Shown here: in pieces, positions 13,307 through 22,531 of the stretch
How the letters are laid out: every line of letters begins with the position of its first letter
How positions within the stretch are numbered: the stretch's first letter is position 1
NCBI GenBank assembly: GCA_018262715.1
Contig: JADFDS010000010.1
Span: 1-64,000, forward strand
DNA length: 64,000 bases
Direction: 5' to 3'
Source: Bacteroidota bacterium
GTDB lineage: Bacteria; Bacteroidota; Bacteroidia; Bacteroidales; VadinHA17
Notes under the pieces: model-generated
What the model saw: the letters and a program-made list of their open reading frames with translations, nothing else
What the model was told of the DNA's origin: nothing
Databases searched by the model: none
Translations under genes and position numbers: made by a program

Positions 13307-14542
13307 ATGGAAAAGAAAGTGAAGGTAGGGCTCATTCGTGAGACAAAGATACCGCCAGACAGAAGGGTGCCGCTGACACCGTCACAGGTAGTGGAACTGA
13401 AAGATAAATATCCCGACGTGGAATTTTATGTCCAGCCGTCAGATATCAGGTGCTTCACTGACGACGAATACAAATACCTGAAGATTCCCATTCGGGAAGA
13501 TCTCAGTAACTGTGATATCCTTATGGGAGTCAAGGAGGTGGACAAGAGAGCATTCATCCCCGGGAAGACGTACCTCTTCTTTGCCCATGTGGCCAAGAAA
13601 CAGGAACATAACCTCGAGATGCTCAGGGAGATACTCAGCCGGAAAGTGAAGGTTATTGACTACGAGTACCTCACTACGGACAAGGGCCAGAGAGTGGTGG
13701 CCTTCGGCCGCTGGGCAGGCATTGTGGGCGCATATAATGCACTGAGAGCCAGGGGTATAAAAACAAACAGGTTCAAGCTGAAACCAGCCTACCAGTGTCA
13801 TGACCTGAATGAGATGTGGGCCGGACTGAGGCTGATACAGCTCAAACCGGGACTGAAGATCCTGGTCACCGGCGAGGGCAGGGTGGCAAACGGCGCCATG
13901 GAGACCCTGGCCAACTGCAATAACCTGCTGAAGGTAAGCATCGAAGACTTCCTGTCAAAGGAGTACGATGTTCCCGTTGTCTGCCAGGTGGGTCCGCAGC
14001 ATTACGTGAAGCATCATGACGGCCGTCCCTTTGACTTCAACAATTTCGTACAGCATCCTGAGGATTACCGGTCTGATTTCCTGAAATACACCAAGGTAAC
14101 GGATGTTCTGATCGCCGGACACTTCTGGGATCCCCGGTCACCTGTCTTCTTCACGAAGGAGGATGTTGAGAAGCCTGATTTCAGGATATCGGTCATCGGT
14201 GACATCAGCTGCGATATAGGCGGTCCGATACCCACCACCCTGCGGGCCACCACCATTGCAGACCCGTTCTACAGCTATAACCGGAAAAAGCATTGCGAGG
14301 AGGATGCATTCAGCAATCCTGACAACATCACAGTCATGTCAATTGACAACCTTCCAGGTGAGCTGCCGAGGGATGCCTCGGGTGATTTCGGCAAGCAATT
14401 GATTGATAATGTGCTGCATGATCTTTTTACAGGTCATGACTCACCCATGATTCAGCGCGCCACAATTACCTTGGGCGGGAGGATTGAACCGCAGTACGGG
14501 AACCTGACAGGCTGGGTATGGCCCGAAGGTGAGAAGCCATGA
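13307..14542 (+). CDS. Alanine dehydrogenase/saccharopine dehydrogenase-like NAD(P)-binding oxidoreductase
   Basis: The 411-residue protein opens with the AlaDh/PNT N-terminal fold (KVGLIRETKIPPDRRVPLTP), where Arg and Lys residues bind the keto or amino acid. A Rossmann segment follows, with the dinucleotide motif GEGRVANGA at about residues 189-197. The family includes alanine dehydrogenase, the alpha subunit of transhydrogenase, and the saccharopine (lysine-forming) dehydrogenase LYS1. The long C-terminal half and the motif are closer to the LYS1-like branch, but the substrate is not certain. It overlaps the next glycosyltransferase gene by 4 bases (ATGA), so the two are translationally coupled, although no functional link is obvious. 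Confidence 0.75.
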   Translation: MEKKVKVGLIRETKIPPDRRVPLTPSQVVELKDKYPDVEFYVQPSDIRCFTDDEYKYLKIPIREDLSNCDILMGVKEVDKRAFIPGKTYLFFAHVAKKQEHNLEMLREILSRKVKVIDYEYLTTDKGQRVVAFGRWAGIVGAYNALRARGIKTNRFKLKPAYQCHDLNEMWAGLRLIQLKPGLKILVTGEGRVANGAMETLANCNNLLKVSIEDFLSKEYDVPVVCQVGPQHYVKHHDGRPFDFNNFVQHPEDYRSDFLKYTKVTDVLIAGHFWDPRSPVFFTKEDVEKPDFRISVIGDISCDIGGPIPTTLRATTIADPFYSYNRKKHCEEDAFSNPDNITVMSIDNLPGELPRDASGDFGKQLIDNVLHDLFTGHDSPMIQRATITLGGRIEPQYGNLTGWVWPEGEKP

Positions 14543-15684
14543 TGCGGATCGTCATCTGCGGCCCCGCCCATCCGTACCGTGGCGGGATAGCCGCCTACAA
14601 CGAGAAGCTGGCACAGCAGCTGCTTCAGGAAGGTGATGCTGCTGCAATATATACATTCAAACTTCAGTACCCCTCTTTTCTCTTCCCGGGGAAGACACAG
14701 TATGACCATGGGTACGCCCCGGAGGGGGTTCCTATTACAAGAGCCATTAACTCGGTCAATCCGCTGAACTGGTTTAATATCGGGCTTCGTCTCAGACGCA
14801 CCCGGCCGGACCTTGTAATAATGCGGTACTGGCTTCCTTTCCTCGCCCCGGCGCTGGGGTTCATTGCCCGGCTTGTAAGGAGTAACGGGCACACCAGGGT
14901 CATCACCATTTTCGATAATGTGGTGCCCCACGAGAAACGGTTCGGAGACACGATGCTCACCCGGTTCTTTGTGAAGAGCATTGACGGCGCATTGGTGATG
15001 ACCAGGGCAGTGGAGGATGACCTCAGGCAGTTTGCTGCTGATATGCCCTGCGTGATCTCTCCGCATCCTCTGTTCGATAACTACAGCGTTCCGGTGTCCC
15101 GGGCTGAGGCAATCGTACGTCTCAAACTGTGTCCGGCTGACAAATTCATCCTCTTCTTCGGGTTTATAAGGGAGTACAAGGGACTTGACCTGCTCCTGAG
15201 GGCCATGGCCGAGCAGTGTGTTCGCGATCTCGGCGTGAAGCTTATCGTTGCGGGTGAGTTCTACGAGAGCGAAAAACCTTACTTTGATCTCATCCACCAG
15301 CTCGAAACAGGTGACAGAATCACCTTCCACTCACACTTCATCAGTGATGATGAGGTCAAGTATTATTTCTCAGCAGCCTCGCTGGTGGTGCAACCTTACC
15401 GGAGCGCCACCCAGAGTGGTGTCACCCAGGTGGCATACCACTTCAACAAGCCAATGATAGTTACGAATGTGGGGGGACTGGCTGAGATAGTGCCGGATGG
15501 CGTCTGCGGATATGTTGTTGAACCGGACCCTGAAGCGATAGCCGGGGCCATCTGCAGGTTCTTTGCCGGTGATGAGGAGCGGTTCACTCCCGGCATTGAG
15601 GAGCAGAAGAAGCTCTATTCCTGGGACAGGCTTACAGAGGCGCTTCGAAGCCTCGCGAGGGAAGTCCGGAAGAACAGGCAGTAA
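14539..15684 (+). CDS. Glycosyltransferase, GT-B fold (GT4-like)
   Basis: The 381-residue protein has an N-terminal Rossmann-like domain starting MRIVICGPAHPYRGGIA. The C-terminal nucleotide-sugar domain shows FGFIREYKGLDLLLRA and the stretch QPYRSATQSGV near the donor site. No signal peptide or membrane segment is present, so it acts at the inner face of the membrane or in the cytosol. It likely adds a sugar to a lipid-linked or envelope glycan; donor and acceptor are unknown. The start overlaps the previous stop by 4 bases. The stop codon lies inside the first unit of a GGCAGT-type repeat array that fills the following intergenic gap. Confidence 0.85.
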   Translation: MMRIVICGPAHPYRGGIAAYNEKLAQQLLQEGDAAAIYTFKLQYPSFLFPGKTQYDHGYAPEGVPITRAINSVNPLNWFNIGLRLRRTRPDLVIMRYWLPFLAPALGFIARLVRSNGHTRVITIFDNVVPHEKRFGDTMLTRFFVKSIDGALVMTRAVEDDLRQFAADMPCVISPHPLFDNYSVPVSRAEAIVRLKLCPADKFILFFGFIREYKGLDLLLRAMAEQCVRDLGVKLIVAGEFYESEKPYFDLIHQLETGDRITFHSHFISDDEVKYYFSAASLVVQPYRSATQSGVTQVAYHFNKPMIVTNVGGLAEIVPDGVCGYVVEPDPEAIAGAICRFFAGDEERFTPGIEEQKKLYSWDRLTEALRSLAREVRKNRQ

Positions 15685-15745
15685 CCAGTCGGCAGTAGTG
15701 AGCTAATCAAATATGATTGTCACATCTGCCTGTTGCCTGTTGCAA
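15677..15745. repeat. Heptad array A, inverted (GGCAGT ... TGTTGCC)
   Basis: This sits between two converging genes. The left arm carries GGCAGTAACCAGTCGGCAGTA, including the stop codon of the glycosyltransferase. The right arm carries CTGCC-TGTTGCC-TGTTGC and ends TGCAAGA. The units match in opposite orientation, so the RNA could fold into an imperfect hairpin. Related arrays occur at 37853, 50507 and 53806. Confidence 0.65.
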
Positions 15746-15749
15746 GATT

Positions 15750-16706
15750 TCATTCCACATTCAGTTTTTCCTTCACAAGATACCGGTTACGGTCGGATGA
15801 ACGCCTGTTGACCAGTTCTGCCAGAAAACCGGTGACAAAGAAGACTGAACCTATTATCATTACCGCCAGTGCAATGTAAAAGTAAGGACTGTCAGTAACG
15901 AGGGGTGCCCTCATGTTCTGATATACAAACACCAGCTTTCTGATGCCAAGGTAGGCGGCCATGATGAATCCGGCAATGAACATCAGCGTTCCGAGAGAGC
16001 CGAAAAAGTGCATCGGGCTCTTGCCGAACCTCGTTATAAAGCTTATTGTCAGCATGTCAAGATAACCCTTCAGGAACCTGTCAAGACCGTACTTGGTGAT
16101 CCCGTACTTACGGGCCTGGTGCTGTACCACCTTCTCGCCTATATTCCTGAAACCTGCCTCGCGCACCAGCATCGGGATATACCTGTGCATCTCACCGTAA
16201 ACTTCGATGCTCTTCACCACCTCGCCGTCATAAGCCTTCAGCCCGCAGTTGAAGTCGTGCAGCTTTATTCCGGAGAATTGCCTTGCCGTGTAGTTGTATA
16301 GTCTTGAAGTGATTCGCTTGACAAAAGGGTCATATCTCTTCTTTTTCCAGCCGGAGACCACATGGTAACCCTCTTCGCGGATCATCTTCACCAGTCCGGG
16401 AATCTCATCAGGACTATCCTGAAGATCAGCATCCATGGTAATCACCACATCGCCGGAGGCAGCTTCGAAACCGGTCTGGAGGGCTGCCGCCTTGCCGTAG
16501 TTGCGGCGGAAACGGACTCCCTTTACCCGGTTGTTGGCGGCTGAGATGCGTTTTACCGCATCCCAGGTCCCGTCCGAGCTGCCGTCGTCAATAATGATTA
16601 TCTCGTACCCGATTGATGACCCGGTGCAAACCCTGTCAATCCACTCTGCCAGTTCCGGCAGCGACTCCGCTTCGTTATAAGCGGGAACTACAACGGTAAG
16701 ATCCAT
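15750..16706 (-). CDS. GT2 family polyprenyl-phosphate glycosyltransferase (DPM/GtrB-like)
   Basis: I start this at the ATG at 16706, one base after the stop codon of the upstream gene; it begins MDLTVVVPAYNE, the usual GT2 start. It gives 318 residues. The catalytic GT-A domain shows DDGSSDGTW and the metal-binding DADLQDSPDE near residues 85-100. Two C-terminal membrane segments lie at about 235-260 and 275-300. This architecture matches enzymes that move a sugar from a nucleotide donor to undecaprenyl or dolichyl phosphate. The product would feed glycan or lipid modification at the membrane. The tight junction with the DUF4199 gene indicates translational coupling, a common pair in this phylum. 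Confidence 0.88.
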   Translation of the reverse strand: MDLTVVVPAYNEAESLPELAEWIDRVCTGSSIGYEIIIIDDGSSDGTWDAVKRISAANNRVKGVRFRRNYGKAAALQTGFEAASGDVVITMDADLQDSPDEIPGLVKMIREEGYHVVSGWKKKRYDPFVKRITSRLYNYTARQFSGIKLHDFNCGLKAYDGEVVKSIEVYGEMHRYIPMLVREAGFRNIGEKVVQHQARKYGITKYGLDRFLKGYLDMLTISFITRFGKSPMHFFGSLGTLMFIAGFIMAAYLGIRKLVFVYQNMRAPLVTDSPYFYIALAVMIIGSVFFVTGFLAELVNRRSSDRNRYLVKEKLNVE

Positions 16707-16707
16707 A

Positions 16708-17253
16708 CTACTGCTTCGGTTCTTCTTCCAGCTCGTCAAGGAGGGGATTCCCTTTCTTCATAACAAACAGTGATACAATCAGGGACAGTATCAAACCGTA
16801 AAAGACACTGTTGACTATACCCATGAGAGATGTGAACCACGGCTTCATCATTTTTGCCTGCATCTCCATTGCCTTTTCAATGGCCTCTTCGGGAAGACCC
16901 TTCTCTGCCATCTTTGCCTCGGCCATGGCTATCGACTTGTCCATCAGACCCGGATCAATGAAGGCATAGAGCACATATACATATACTGCTGTTATGATTG
17001 CTGCATAAATACTTATTATGACGCCAGCTCCCACCGACTTGCCATATGTGATGTAGCCGCCGTTGTAGTGGTCACGGTATGAGCGAAGAAGGAAAAAGAG
17101 GACAATGATGCCCAGAAGCATGCTTGGCCAGATAATCCATGTCTTGAAAGTTAAATCAAACATGTAGGTTAAAACCGAGAAGACTACCGTGATGAGACCA
17201 TAGATGATCCCGTAGTTAAGAGTCTCTTTCCAGATTGACCTTTTCTTTTCCAT
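16708..17253 (-). CDS. DUF4199 family membrane protein
   Basis: The 181-residue protein has four predicted membrane segments at about residues 12-32, 37-57, 72-97 and 140-165. A charged, Met/Ala/Lys/Glu-rich amphipathic stretch (about 105-135) lies between the third and fourth. This pattern matches DUF4199, a Bacteroidota family of unknown function usually encoded next to a GT2 glycosyltransferase. A role together with the downstream transferase in the membrane is only an inference from that pairing. Its start is preceded by a TATATTTG promoter box. Confidence 0.8.
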   Translation of the reverse strand: MEKKRSIWKETLNYGIIYGLITVVFSVLTYMFDLTFKTWIIWPSMLLGIIVLFFLLRSYRDHYNGGYITYGKSVGAGVIISIYAAIITAVYVYVLYAFIDPGLMDKSIAMAEAKMAEKGLPEEAIEKAMEMQAKMMKPWFTSLMGIVNSVFYGLILSLIVSLFVMKKGNPLLDELEEEPKQ

Positions 17254-17280
17254 TTTAATGCGTTTTTCAGATTATGAAAA

Positions 17281-17288
17281 CAAATATA
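17281..17288 (-). promoter_or_regulatory. -7 box upstream of the DUF4199 gene
   Basis: TATATTTG on the minus strand matches TAnnTTTG exactly and lies about 28 bases before the start codon. I see no clear -33 TTTG partner. Confidence 0.4.
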
Positions 17289-17332
17289 CTTTATTTGCGT
17301 GAATAGGAAATCACCGGATTGTGGCGGTAACA

Positions 17333-17364
17333 TTTGGCACTGGCCGGAAAAATTACTATTTTTG
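17333..17364 (+). promoter_or_regulatory. Promoter of the SRP RNA gene
   Basis: TTTG at 17333-17336 and TATTTTTG at 17357-17364 are separated by 20 bases, a perfect match to the Bacteroidota pattern, immediately ahead of the RNA. Confidence 0.8.
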
Positions 17365-17367
17365 TGC

Positions 17368-17476
17368 GGGGTAAGTCTCATACGACCAGCTCCCTTTGAA
17401 CTCCCCCAGGGTCGGAAGGCAGCAAGGGTAGAAGGTTGTAGCGGTGCGATGTGAGTAGCTTACCCTTCTTTTTTTT
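17368..17476 (+). ncRNA. ffs: Signal recognition particle RNA (4.5S, small bacterial type)
   Basis: The conserved SRP core GGTCGGAAGGCAGCAAGGG lies at about 17410-17428, inside a long hairpin. The ends pair as GGGTAAG (17369-17375) with CTTACCC (17459-17465). A TTCTTTTTTTT tract follows directly, so the closing stem also serves as the terminator. The RNA works with Ffh to deliver membrane proteins co-translationally. Confidence 0.93.
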
Positions 17477-17524
17477 ACCCCTCTCATCAGAAGTTTATAT
17501 ATTTGCCGTCACTTTACTGAAGGG

Positions 17525-18139
17525 ATGCTGATAAAGATATACCCGGAAAACCCGAACCCTGCATATGTGCGGAGGGTGACATTCGTCCTGGAACAGGGCG
17601 GGGTTGTCATTTACCCTACCGATACCATTTATGCCATGGGATGTGACATCAGGGCATCAAAGGCAATTGACAGGATAGCAAGGTTCAAGGGACTTAACCC
17701 GGGTAATCCTGACATGTCAATGATTTTTGAGTCGATGAGCCAGCTGTCTGAGTACACAGTCATTCATGACAACAACCTTTTCAGACTGCTCAAGCGCAAC
17801 CTGCCGGGCCCCTTTACCTTCATCGTGCCTGCAAACAACCAGATCCCTGCCATGTTCAAGCATAAAAAGAAGACGCTGGGCATCCGCATACCTGACAACA
17901 GCATCACAATGGCAATAGTGCGTGACCTGGGAAGACCACTGATGACCACCTCAATACATGAGGACGATGAGATAATGGAGTATATCACTGATCCTGAGCT
18001 GATTCACGAAAAATATGATGACTTTGCCGACCTGGTTGTTGATGGCGGTTTCGGCAGCAATGAGCCCTCAACGGTGGTCGATTGCACAGGTCCGGAACCT
18101 GTTATCCTGAGGCAGGGGATGGGCATACTGGAATACTGA
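17525..18139 (+). CDS. Sua5/YciO/YrdC family protein (threonylcarbamoyl-AMP synthase-like)
   Basis: The 204-residue protein is a single YrdC-like domain with the signature TDTIYAMGCD near residues 32-41, PGPFTFIVPA near 92-101 and LGIRIPDN near 117-124. Family members bind ATP and make threonylcarbamoyl-adenylate for the t6A37 tRNA modification. The sequence and size look closer to the YciO branch, which lacks the Sua5 C-terminal domain and whose role is less certain. It is a single gene between the SRP RNA and the converging trkA. Confidence 0.82.
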   Translation: MLIKIYPENPNPAYVRRVTFVLEQGGVVIYPTDTIYAMGCDIRASKAIDRIARFKGLNPGNPDMSMIFESMSQLSEYTVIHDNNLFRLLKRNLPGPFTFIVPANNQIPAMFKHKKKTLGIRIPDNSITMAIVRDLGRPLMTTSIHEDDEIMEYITDPELIHEKYDDFADLVVDGGFGSNEPSTVVDCTGPEPVILRQGMGILEY

Positions 18140-18214
18140 ATCTCCGGCAGGGGAGGTATCGTACTGCTGACCTGCCTGCGGCACAAATCGGTTGATAACA
18201 ACCCGGCAATGGTT

Positions 18215-19567
18215 CTAGTGCCGGTCTCCTGTGAAGAACCTGTTCAGCTTGTCAAAGGCTGACGGAAGTGCAAATACCACCACCTTGTCATTTGCCTCTA
18301 TCAGGGTATCGCCCGTTGCGATATATGGTTTGTAGTTGCGTATCCCTCCGCCAACGATGGCATCCTTTGGGAAATCAATCAGCTTGAGCGGGCCCCCGGT
18401 GATTCGTGCATTCTCAGGCACATTGTATTCTATCACTTCGGCATCTGTCCCTGTCATCATCTTTACCTGGGTGACGTTGGGGTTCATGGTGTGCCTGAAG
18501 ATACGGCTGGCAGTGGCAATCTTCTTGTTGATGATGGTGTCAATCCCCGAGTTTTCTGCGAGGTTGATATATTCCATATTCTCCACCTCGGCGATGGTCT
18601 TCATAACACCAATTTTTTTTGCCAGCAGGCAGGCAAGGATATTTGTTTCGGAATTACCGGTGACGGCCACAAAGGCATCCATGTGCTGGAGTCCCTCTTC
18701 GGCCAGGAGGTCACCGTTCCTGCCATCACCATTGATGACGAGGGTCTCCTCGAGCGCCTCGGCGAGGTCACGGCATTTCTCCATATCTATATCAATCAGC
18801 TTCACCTGGCAGTCATGCTGCAGCTTCAGCGCAATATGCCTGCCGATCCGGCTGCCGCCGAGGATCATGATGCTCTTTGCCTGAACGTTCTTCTTCCCGG
18901 AGAACTTCATCAGGTCAGAGATGCCGTCACGGGTAGAAATCACGAATGCCAGGTCGCCCTCCTTAAACTCCTCCTTGCCGCGGGGGATAATAGTCTTCTC
19001 ATGCCTCTTGATGGCCACGGCACGGTACTTTATGGATCCCAGAGAGTTGGCCACCTCCTCAAGGGTGCGGTTAAGCACAGGTGCATTCTTTTCCAGCTTC
19101 TGGACATAGAGTGAGAGAAGACCACCGGCAAAATCCATGAATTCGGTGGTACCGGTCTCTTTCAAAAGGCTGATGACCTCCTTTGCGGCGATGAGCTCAG
19201 GGTATATCAGGTGGTCTATTCCCATCTCACGGAAGAACTCCTTGTTGGTCCGCTCAAGGTATTCCATGTTGTCAATGCGGGCTATCACCTTCTTTGCGCC
19301 AAGCTTCTTGGCAAGGATGGCGGAAGTAATATTGGTGTCTTCGTAATGGGCTACTGCAATAAAAAGATCGGTGTTCTTCTTGACTGCCTCCTTGAGTATG
19401 TTTATGGATGTGGCTGATCCTTCATAGGTCAGTACGTCAATTGCTGCGTCAACAGGTTTGAGACGCTCCACTTCCGAATCAATGAGTATGATCTCGTGTT
19501 CGCTCTGCGAGAGCATCTTGGCAAGGTGTGTTCCCACCTCACCTGCACCTGCAATAACTATTCTCAT
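18215..19567 (-). CDS. trkA: Trk-type potassium transport regulator TrkA
   Basis: I start this at the ATG at 19567, which begins MRIVIAGAGEVG; an upstream ATG adds eight residues without similarity. The 450-residue protein has the TrkA repeat architecture: RCK-N with GAGEVG, TrkA-C, then a second RCK-N with GGSRIGRHIA near residue 233 and a second TrkA-C. It is a cytosolic nucleotide-binding gate regulator for a TrkH/KtrB-type potassium channel. No trkH gene is in the window, so its membrane partner must be elsewhere or beyond the edges. Confidence 0.93.
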   Translation of the reverse strand: MRIVIAGAGEVGTHLAKMLSQSEHEIILIDSEVERLKPVDAAIDVLTYEGSATSINILKEAVKKNTDLFIAVAHYEDTNITSAILAKKLGAKKVIARIDNMEYLERTNKEFFREMGIDHLIYPELIAAKEVISLLKETGTTEFMDFAGGLLSLYVQKLEKNAPVLNRTLEEVANSLGSIKYRAVAIKRHEKTIIPRGKEEFKEGDLAFVISTRDGISDLMKFSGKKNVQAKSIMILGGSRIGRHIALKLQHDCQVKLIDIDMEKCRDLAEALEETLVINGDGRNGDLLAEEGLQHMDAFVAVTGNSETNILACLLAKKIGVMKTIAEVENMEYINLAENSGIDTIINKKIATASRIFRHTMNPNVTQVKMMTGTDAEVIEYNVPENARITGGPLKLIDFPKDAIVGGGIRNYKPYIATGDTLIEANDKVVVFALPSAFDKLNRFFTGDRH

Positions 19568-19609
19568 GTCTGAAAGGATAAAACAGGGCAAAGTTATACA
19601 AAAGAAATG

Positions 19610-21346
19610 TTACCCCGGTTCAATAATCCTGATCTTTAGTCCCCGGGTACAGGCATGCTTCTGGACCTCTGACGGAATGCCGCCGGCAGATGACGGCACG
19701 AGCAGCAGCCTGCCGTGTTGCCGTACCTTCAGCCTGTCTCCCCTTATATTGTAGGTGATCAGCCTTTCACGATGCATCTCCTGTGCTGTCTTGATGGCAT
19801 TACATGCCAGCAGAAGCGCCACGGCAACCAGGAACGGTCTGAGAGTCACCCGGGCTGTGCGCAGAAGTGCGGCAAGGAGAAGGGCTGAAGTCAGGGTCAT
19901 CATTATGGTCTCGGCAGCTGACATGCCAATACCCGTTACCACACCATGTTCAGCCGAGCTTACCATTCCCGTGAAGCCGAGGGTGAAACCTGCCAGACGA
20001 TCAAGGAGCATGGCGAAAAATGATGCCAGTGCCGGAACTGGTGAGGATGCAAGCAGGAGCAATGCCAGGATCAGTACCACGAACGAAACCGGAATTACCA
20101 CAATGTTGGTAAGAAGAAACAGCAGGGGAAAGATGTTGAAGAGACTGACTGACAGCGCCAGTGTTCCTGCCTGGGCTACCAGTGACACCGCGGTCATCTG
20201 CCACAGGTAATCGGCAACACGGTTCCTGAATTTCAGCAGCCTGTAAAGCGGAGTGTAGAATGCAATGATGAAGGCTACGGCGAGGTAGGAGAGCTGGAAG
20301 CCTGCCTCGAATATGACCGAAGGGTGGACTGCAGTGATTATGAAAGCCGAAGCCAGCAGGTTGTTCATCCCCGCGGCCGGCCGGTTGAGAATGCTTCCTG
20401 CCTGCAGGAAGGTGAACATAATGGTAGCCCTGAGAACTGAGGGAGTGAGGCCGGTGATGAATGCAAAGCCCCACAGTGCGGGGATAATGATCAGCGCCCT
20501 GAACTTCTTCAGCCGCCCGCGCACAAAGAACAGGAGCCAGGAGAGGGCCATGCTTATCATACCCACATGCAGCCCCGATACTGCCATTATATGCATTGCA
20601 CCTGACCTTGAGAAGCTGGTCAGCCGTTCCCTGTCAAGGAGCTCCTTGTCGCCAATTGTCAGGGCAGTGATAAGACCGAGCGCCTCGCCCTCCAGGCCGG
20701 CCCGGCGAAAAACTTCAATCATGCCGTGTGCGGCGATGAGCGACCTTTCCCGGACTGTCCGGCCGGTGCCGGGAACGTAGGCCCTGATGTCACTGGCCCT
20801 GAAGAATGCCATGTACCTGATCCCCTGTCCTTCGAGGTAACGTCGATAATTGAACTCGCAGGGATTGCCGTTGTTCTTCACCCGCATCGGTCTGAGATTC
20901 ACTATTGCCATGTCACCAGGCTTCCAGGCGGAAGGAATGGTGTCACCCAGGAACCAGAGAAGAATTGAGCCCCGTGGCGCGGTTACCGTATCACCTGACC
21001 TGACGCTTACAATGCGTGCTTTCAGTGACCAGCCGCTGTTGCCCCTGTCAGGATAGCCCGATAAACGTATTGTCACCTCATGCCTGTCACTGCCAAGGTC
21101 GCTCAGCCTGCTGTATTCCCAGGTGCGGAGCAGGTAGCCGGCGGTCATCATAAAAAGGATCAGGCATACCCCGAAGAGGATGTCAGAACGGTACCCGGCA
21201 TGCAACAGCCTTACAGCCATCAGGGTGAGCGTAATGACGGCTGCAAACGCTGCAGCCAGGGTAATGCCATGCAGGTATTCTGCCATGATAACTCCGGCAC
21301 ACAGCGGCAGGGTAAGCCTCAGGAACGGTATATCCCTGAAAAACAC
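19610..21346 (-). CDS. ComEC/Rec2-type DNA uptake channel, without C-terminal nuclease-like domain
   Basis: The 578-residue protein starts with two membrane segments, then a DUF4131-type soluble domain (about 85-185) and the Competence domain with the motif MAVSGLHVG near residue 245, followed by many membrane helices to about 505. The family forms the inner-membrane channel for single-stranded DNA during natural transformation. The C-terminal metallo-beta-lactamase domain of long ComEC proteins is absent; only about 50 residues follow the last helix. Short forms are common in Bacteroidota, so this need not be a truncation. It ends 42 bases before trkA on the same strand. Confidence 0.85.
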   Translation of the reverse strand: MFFRDIPFLRLTLPLCAGVIMAEYLHGITLAAAFAAVITLTLMAVRLLHAGYRSDILFGVCLILFMMTAGYLLRTWEYSRLSDLGSDRHEVTIRLSGYPDRGNSGWSLKARIVSVRSGDTVTAPRGSILLWFLGDTIPSAWKPGDMAIVNLRPMRVKNNGNPCEFNYRRYLEGQGIRYMAFFRASDIRAYVPGTGRTVRERSLIAAHGMIEVFRRAGLEGEALGLITALTIGDKELLDRERLTSFSRSGAMHIMAVSGLHVGMISMALSWLLFFVRGRLKKFRALIIIPALWGFAFITGLTPSVLRATIMFTFLQAGSILNRPAAGMNNLLASAFIITAVHPSVIFEAGFQLSYLAVAFIIAFYTPLYRLLKFRNRVADYLWQMTAVSLVAQAGTLALSVSLFNIFPLLFLLTNIVVIPVSFVVLILALLLLASSPVPALASFFAMLLDRLAGFTLGFTGMVSSAEHGVVTGIGMSAAETIMMTLTSALLLAALLRTARVTLRPFLVAVALLLACNAIKTAQEMHRERLITYNIRGDRLKVRQHGRLLLVPSSAGGIPSEVQKHACTRGLKIRIIEPG

Positions 21347-21411
21347 GGGTCAGCAGCATTAAGACCCATGTAAGTTAAGAAATATGTGAATACGGATCAA
21401 TGGCAGATTAT

Positions 21412-21972
21412 TTACCTGCCGTTGGGGAGCACAGTGCGGTAAGTGGCTTCAAATTTTCCCTTGCTGATGTCATTCAGTTTGCCTTTCAGCAGGCGGCGGC
21501 GAAGAGGACTCAGTCTGTCGGGAAAGAGAATCCCGTCAAGATGATCATACTCATGCAGTACAACCCTGGCCTTGTAACCGGTGTAGACCTCGTCATGAAA
21601 GTTCCACTGCCGGTCATAATATTGTATGTGTATCTCTGACTCGCGGTCAACCTCCTCATGAAGACCCGGAAGGCTGAGACACCCTTCATTCATCGGTACC
21701 CTGGCGCCTTTGCGCTCAATCACCTGCGGATTGATAAATGCCTGCTTAAACTCCTTCATCTCGGGGTGATCCTCGGCCAGAGGCTCACCGTCAATGACGA
21801 AAAGCCTGATTGACTTACCAACCTGTGGGGCCGCAAGGCCAAGACCGTCAGACTTGTACATGGTTTCGAACATATCTTCAATGAACCTGTCAAGGTCAGG
21901 GTAATCTCTGTCTATTTCCTGTGCCACCTTTCTCAGGACGGGGTGTCCGTATACAAAAATAGGGTAAGTCAT
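21412..21972 (-). CDS. def: Peptide deformylase
   Basis: From the ATG at 21972 the protein is 186 residues, which fits the family; a start further upstream would add 15 unsupported residues. The three deformylase motifs are present: GLGLAAPQVG (43-52), EGCLS with metal ligand Cys98, and HEYDH with ligands His140 and His144 and catalytic Glu141. It removes the formyl group from the N-terminus of new proteins. Its start codon overlaps the stop of ruvX as ATGA, so the two genes are translationally coupled. Confidence 0.96.
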   Translation of the reverse strand: MTYPIFVYGHPVLRKVAQEIDRDYPDLDRFIEDMFETMYKSDGLGLAAPQVGKSIRLFVIDGEPLAEDHPEMKEFKQAFINPQVIERKGARVPMNEGCLSLPGLHEEVDRESEIHIQYYDRQWNFHDEVYTGYKARVVLHEYDHLDGILFPDRLSPLRRRLLKGKLNDISKGKFEATYRTVLPNGR

Positions 21973-22409
21973 CTTTTTTTCAGTTCCTGTTTTTTGTTTT
22001 CCTGGACTGTCAGCCATGACTGGAGAATAATGGAAGCGCTGATACGGTCAGCCATGCCCTTGTCACGTCTTCCGCTTTTGCTTACTCCTCCTTCAATCAT
22101 TGTCTGCAACGCCATCTGTGAAGTGAACCGTTCATCAGCCAGGTGCAGGGGTATCTCCGGAAAGATCTTCCTGAACCGGGCAATAAACGGATCAATATAT
22201 TTTACGCTTTCACTGGGCAGATTGTTCACGGTCACCGGGTAACCGATGATGACGTCAGTTACGTTCTCCCGCGGGATGTATTCGCGCAGAAAAGCCTCCA
22301 TCTCTCCTGATGGCACAGTCAGCAGGGGAGAAGCGATGATCCTCATCGGATCGGTGACTGCCACTCCGCATCTCTTCCTTCCGTAGTCAATTGCCAGTGC
22401 TCTGCCCAT
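21969..22409 (-). CDS. ruvX: RuvX/YqgF RNase H-fold nuclease
   Basis: I start this at the ATG at 22409 (MGRALAIDYG), giving 146 residues; the 17 residues available upstream are not typical. The first Asp of the RNase H fold is in AIDYGRKRCG, the Glu is in ADERFTS and the last Asp is in MADRISA. Proteins of this family act as Holliday-junction resolvase-like nucleases or in 16S rRNA 5'-end maturation. It precedes def with a 4-base overlap. Confidence 0.92.
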   Translation of the reverse strand: MGRALAIDYGRKRCGVAVTDPMRIIASPLLTVPSGEMEAFLREYIPRENVTDVIIGYPVTVNNLPSESVKYIDPFIARFRKIFPEIPLHLADERFTSQMALQTMIEGGVSKSGRRDKGMADRISASIILQSWLTVQENKKQELKKR

Positions 22410-22484
22410 TCTGTTCCGGCTTTGTTCCGGTCTGTTCAGCCGGTATTCTGCCGGGCGCAAAGATACCGGTTTTCCACCATTAAA

Positions 22485-22512
22485 AGAAGAGAGCCGGTCA
22501 GCACCGGCTCTC
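22485..22512 (-). terminator. Terminator after the pyruvate oxidoreductase gene
   Basis: GAGAGCCGGT and ACCGGCTCTC form a perfect 10-bp stem with a 4-base loop. On the minus strand it is followed by TTCTTTTAA, so it terminates the oxidoreductase transcript. Confidence 0.85.
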
Positions 22513-22531
22513 CCTTCGTCATATAACAGCT

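Noticed and set aside
14452-15330. A 292-residue minus-strand open frame opposite the glycosyltransferase
   Set aside because: No domain, no promoter, and the opposite strand is a clear GT4-like enzyme.
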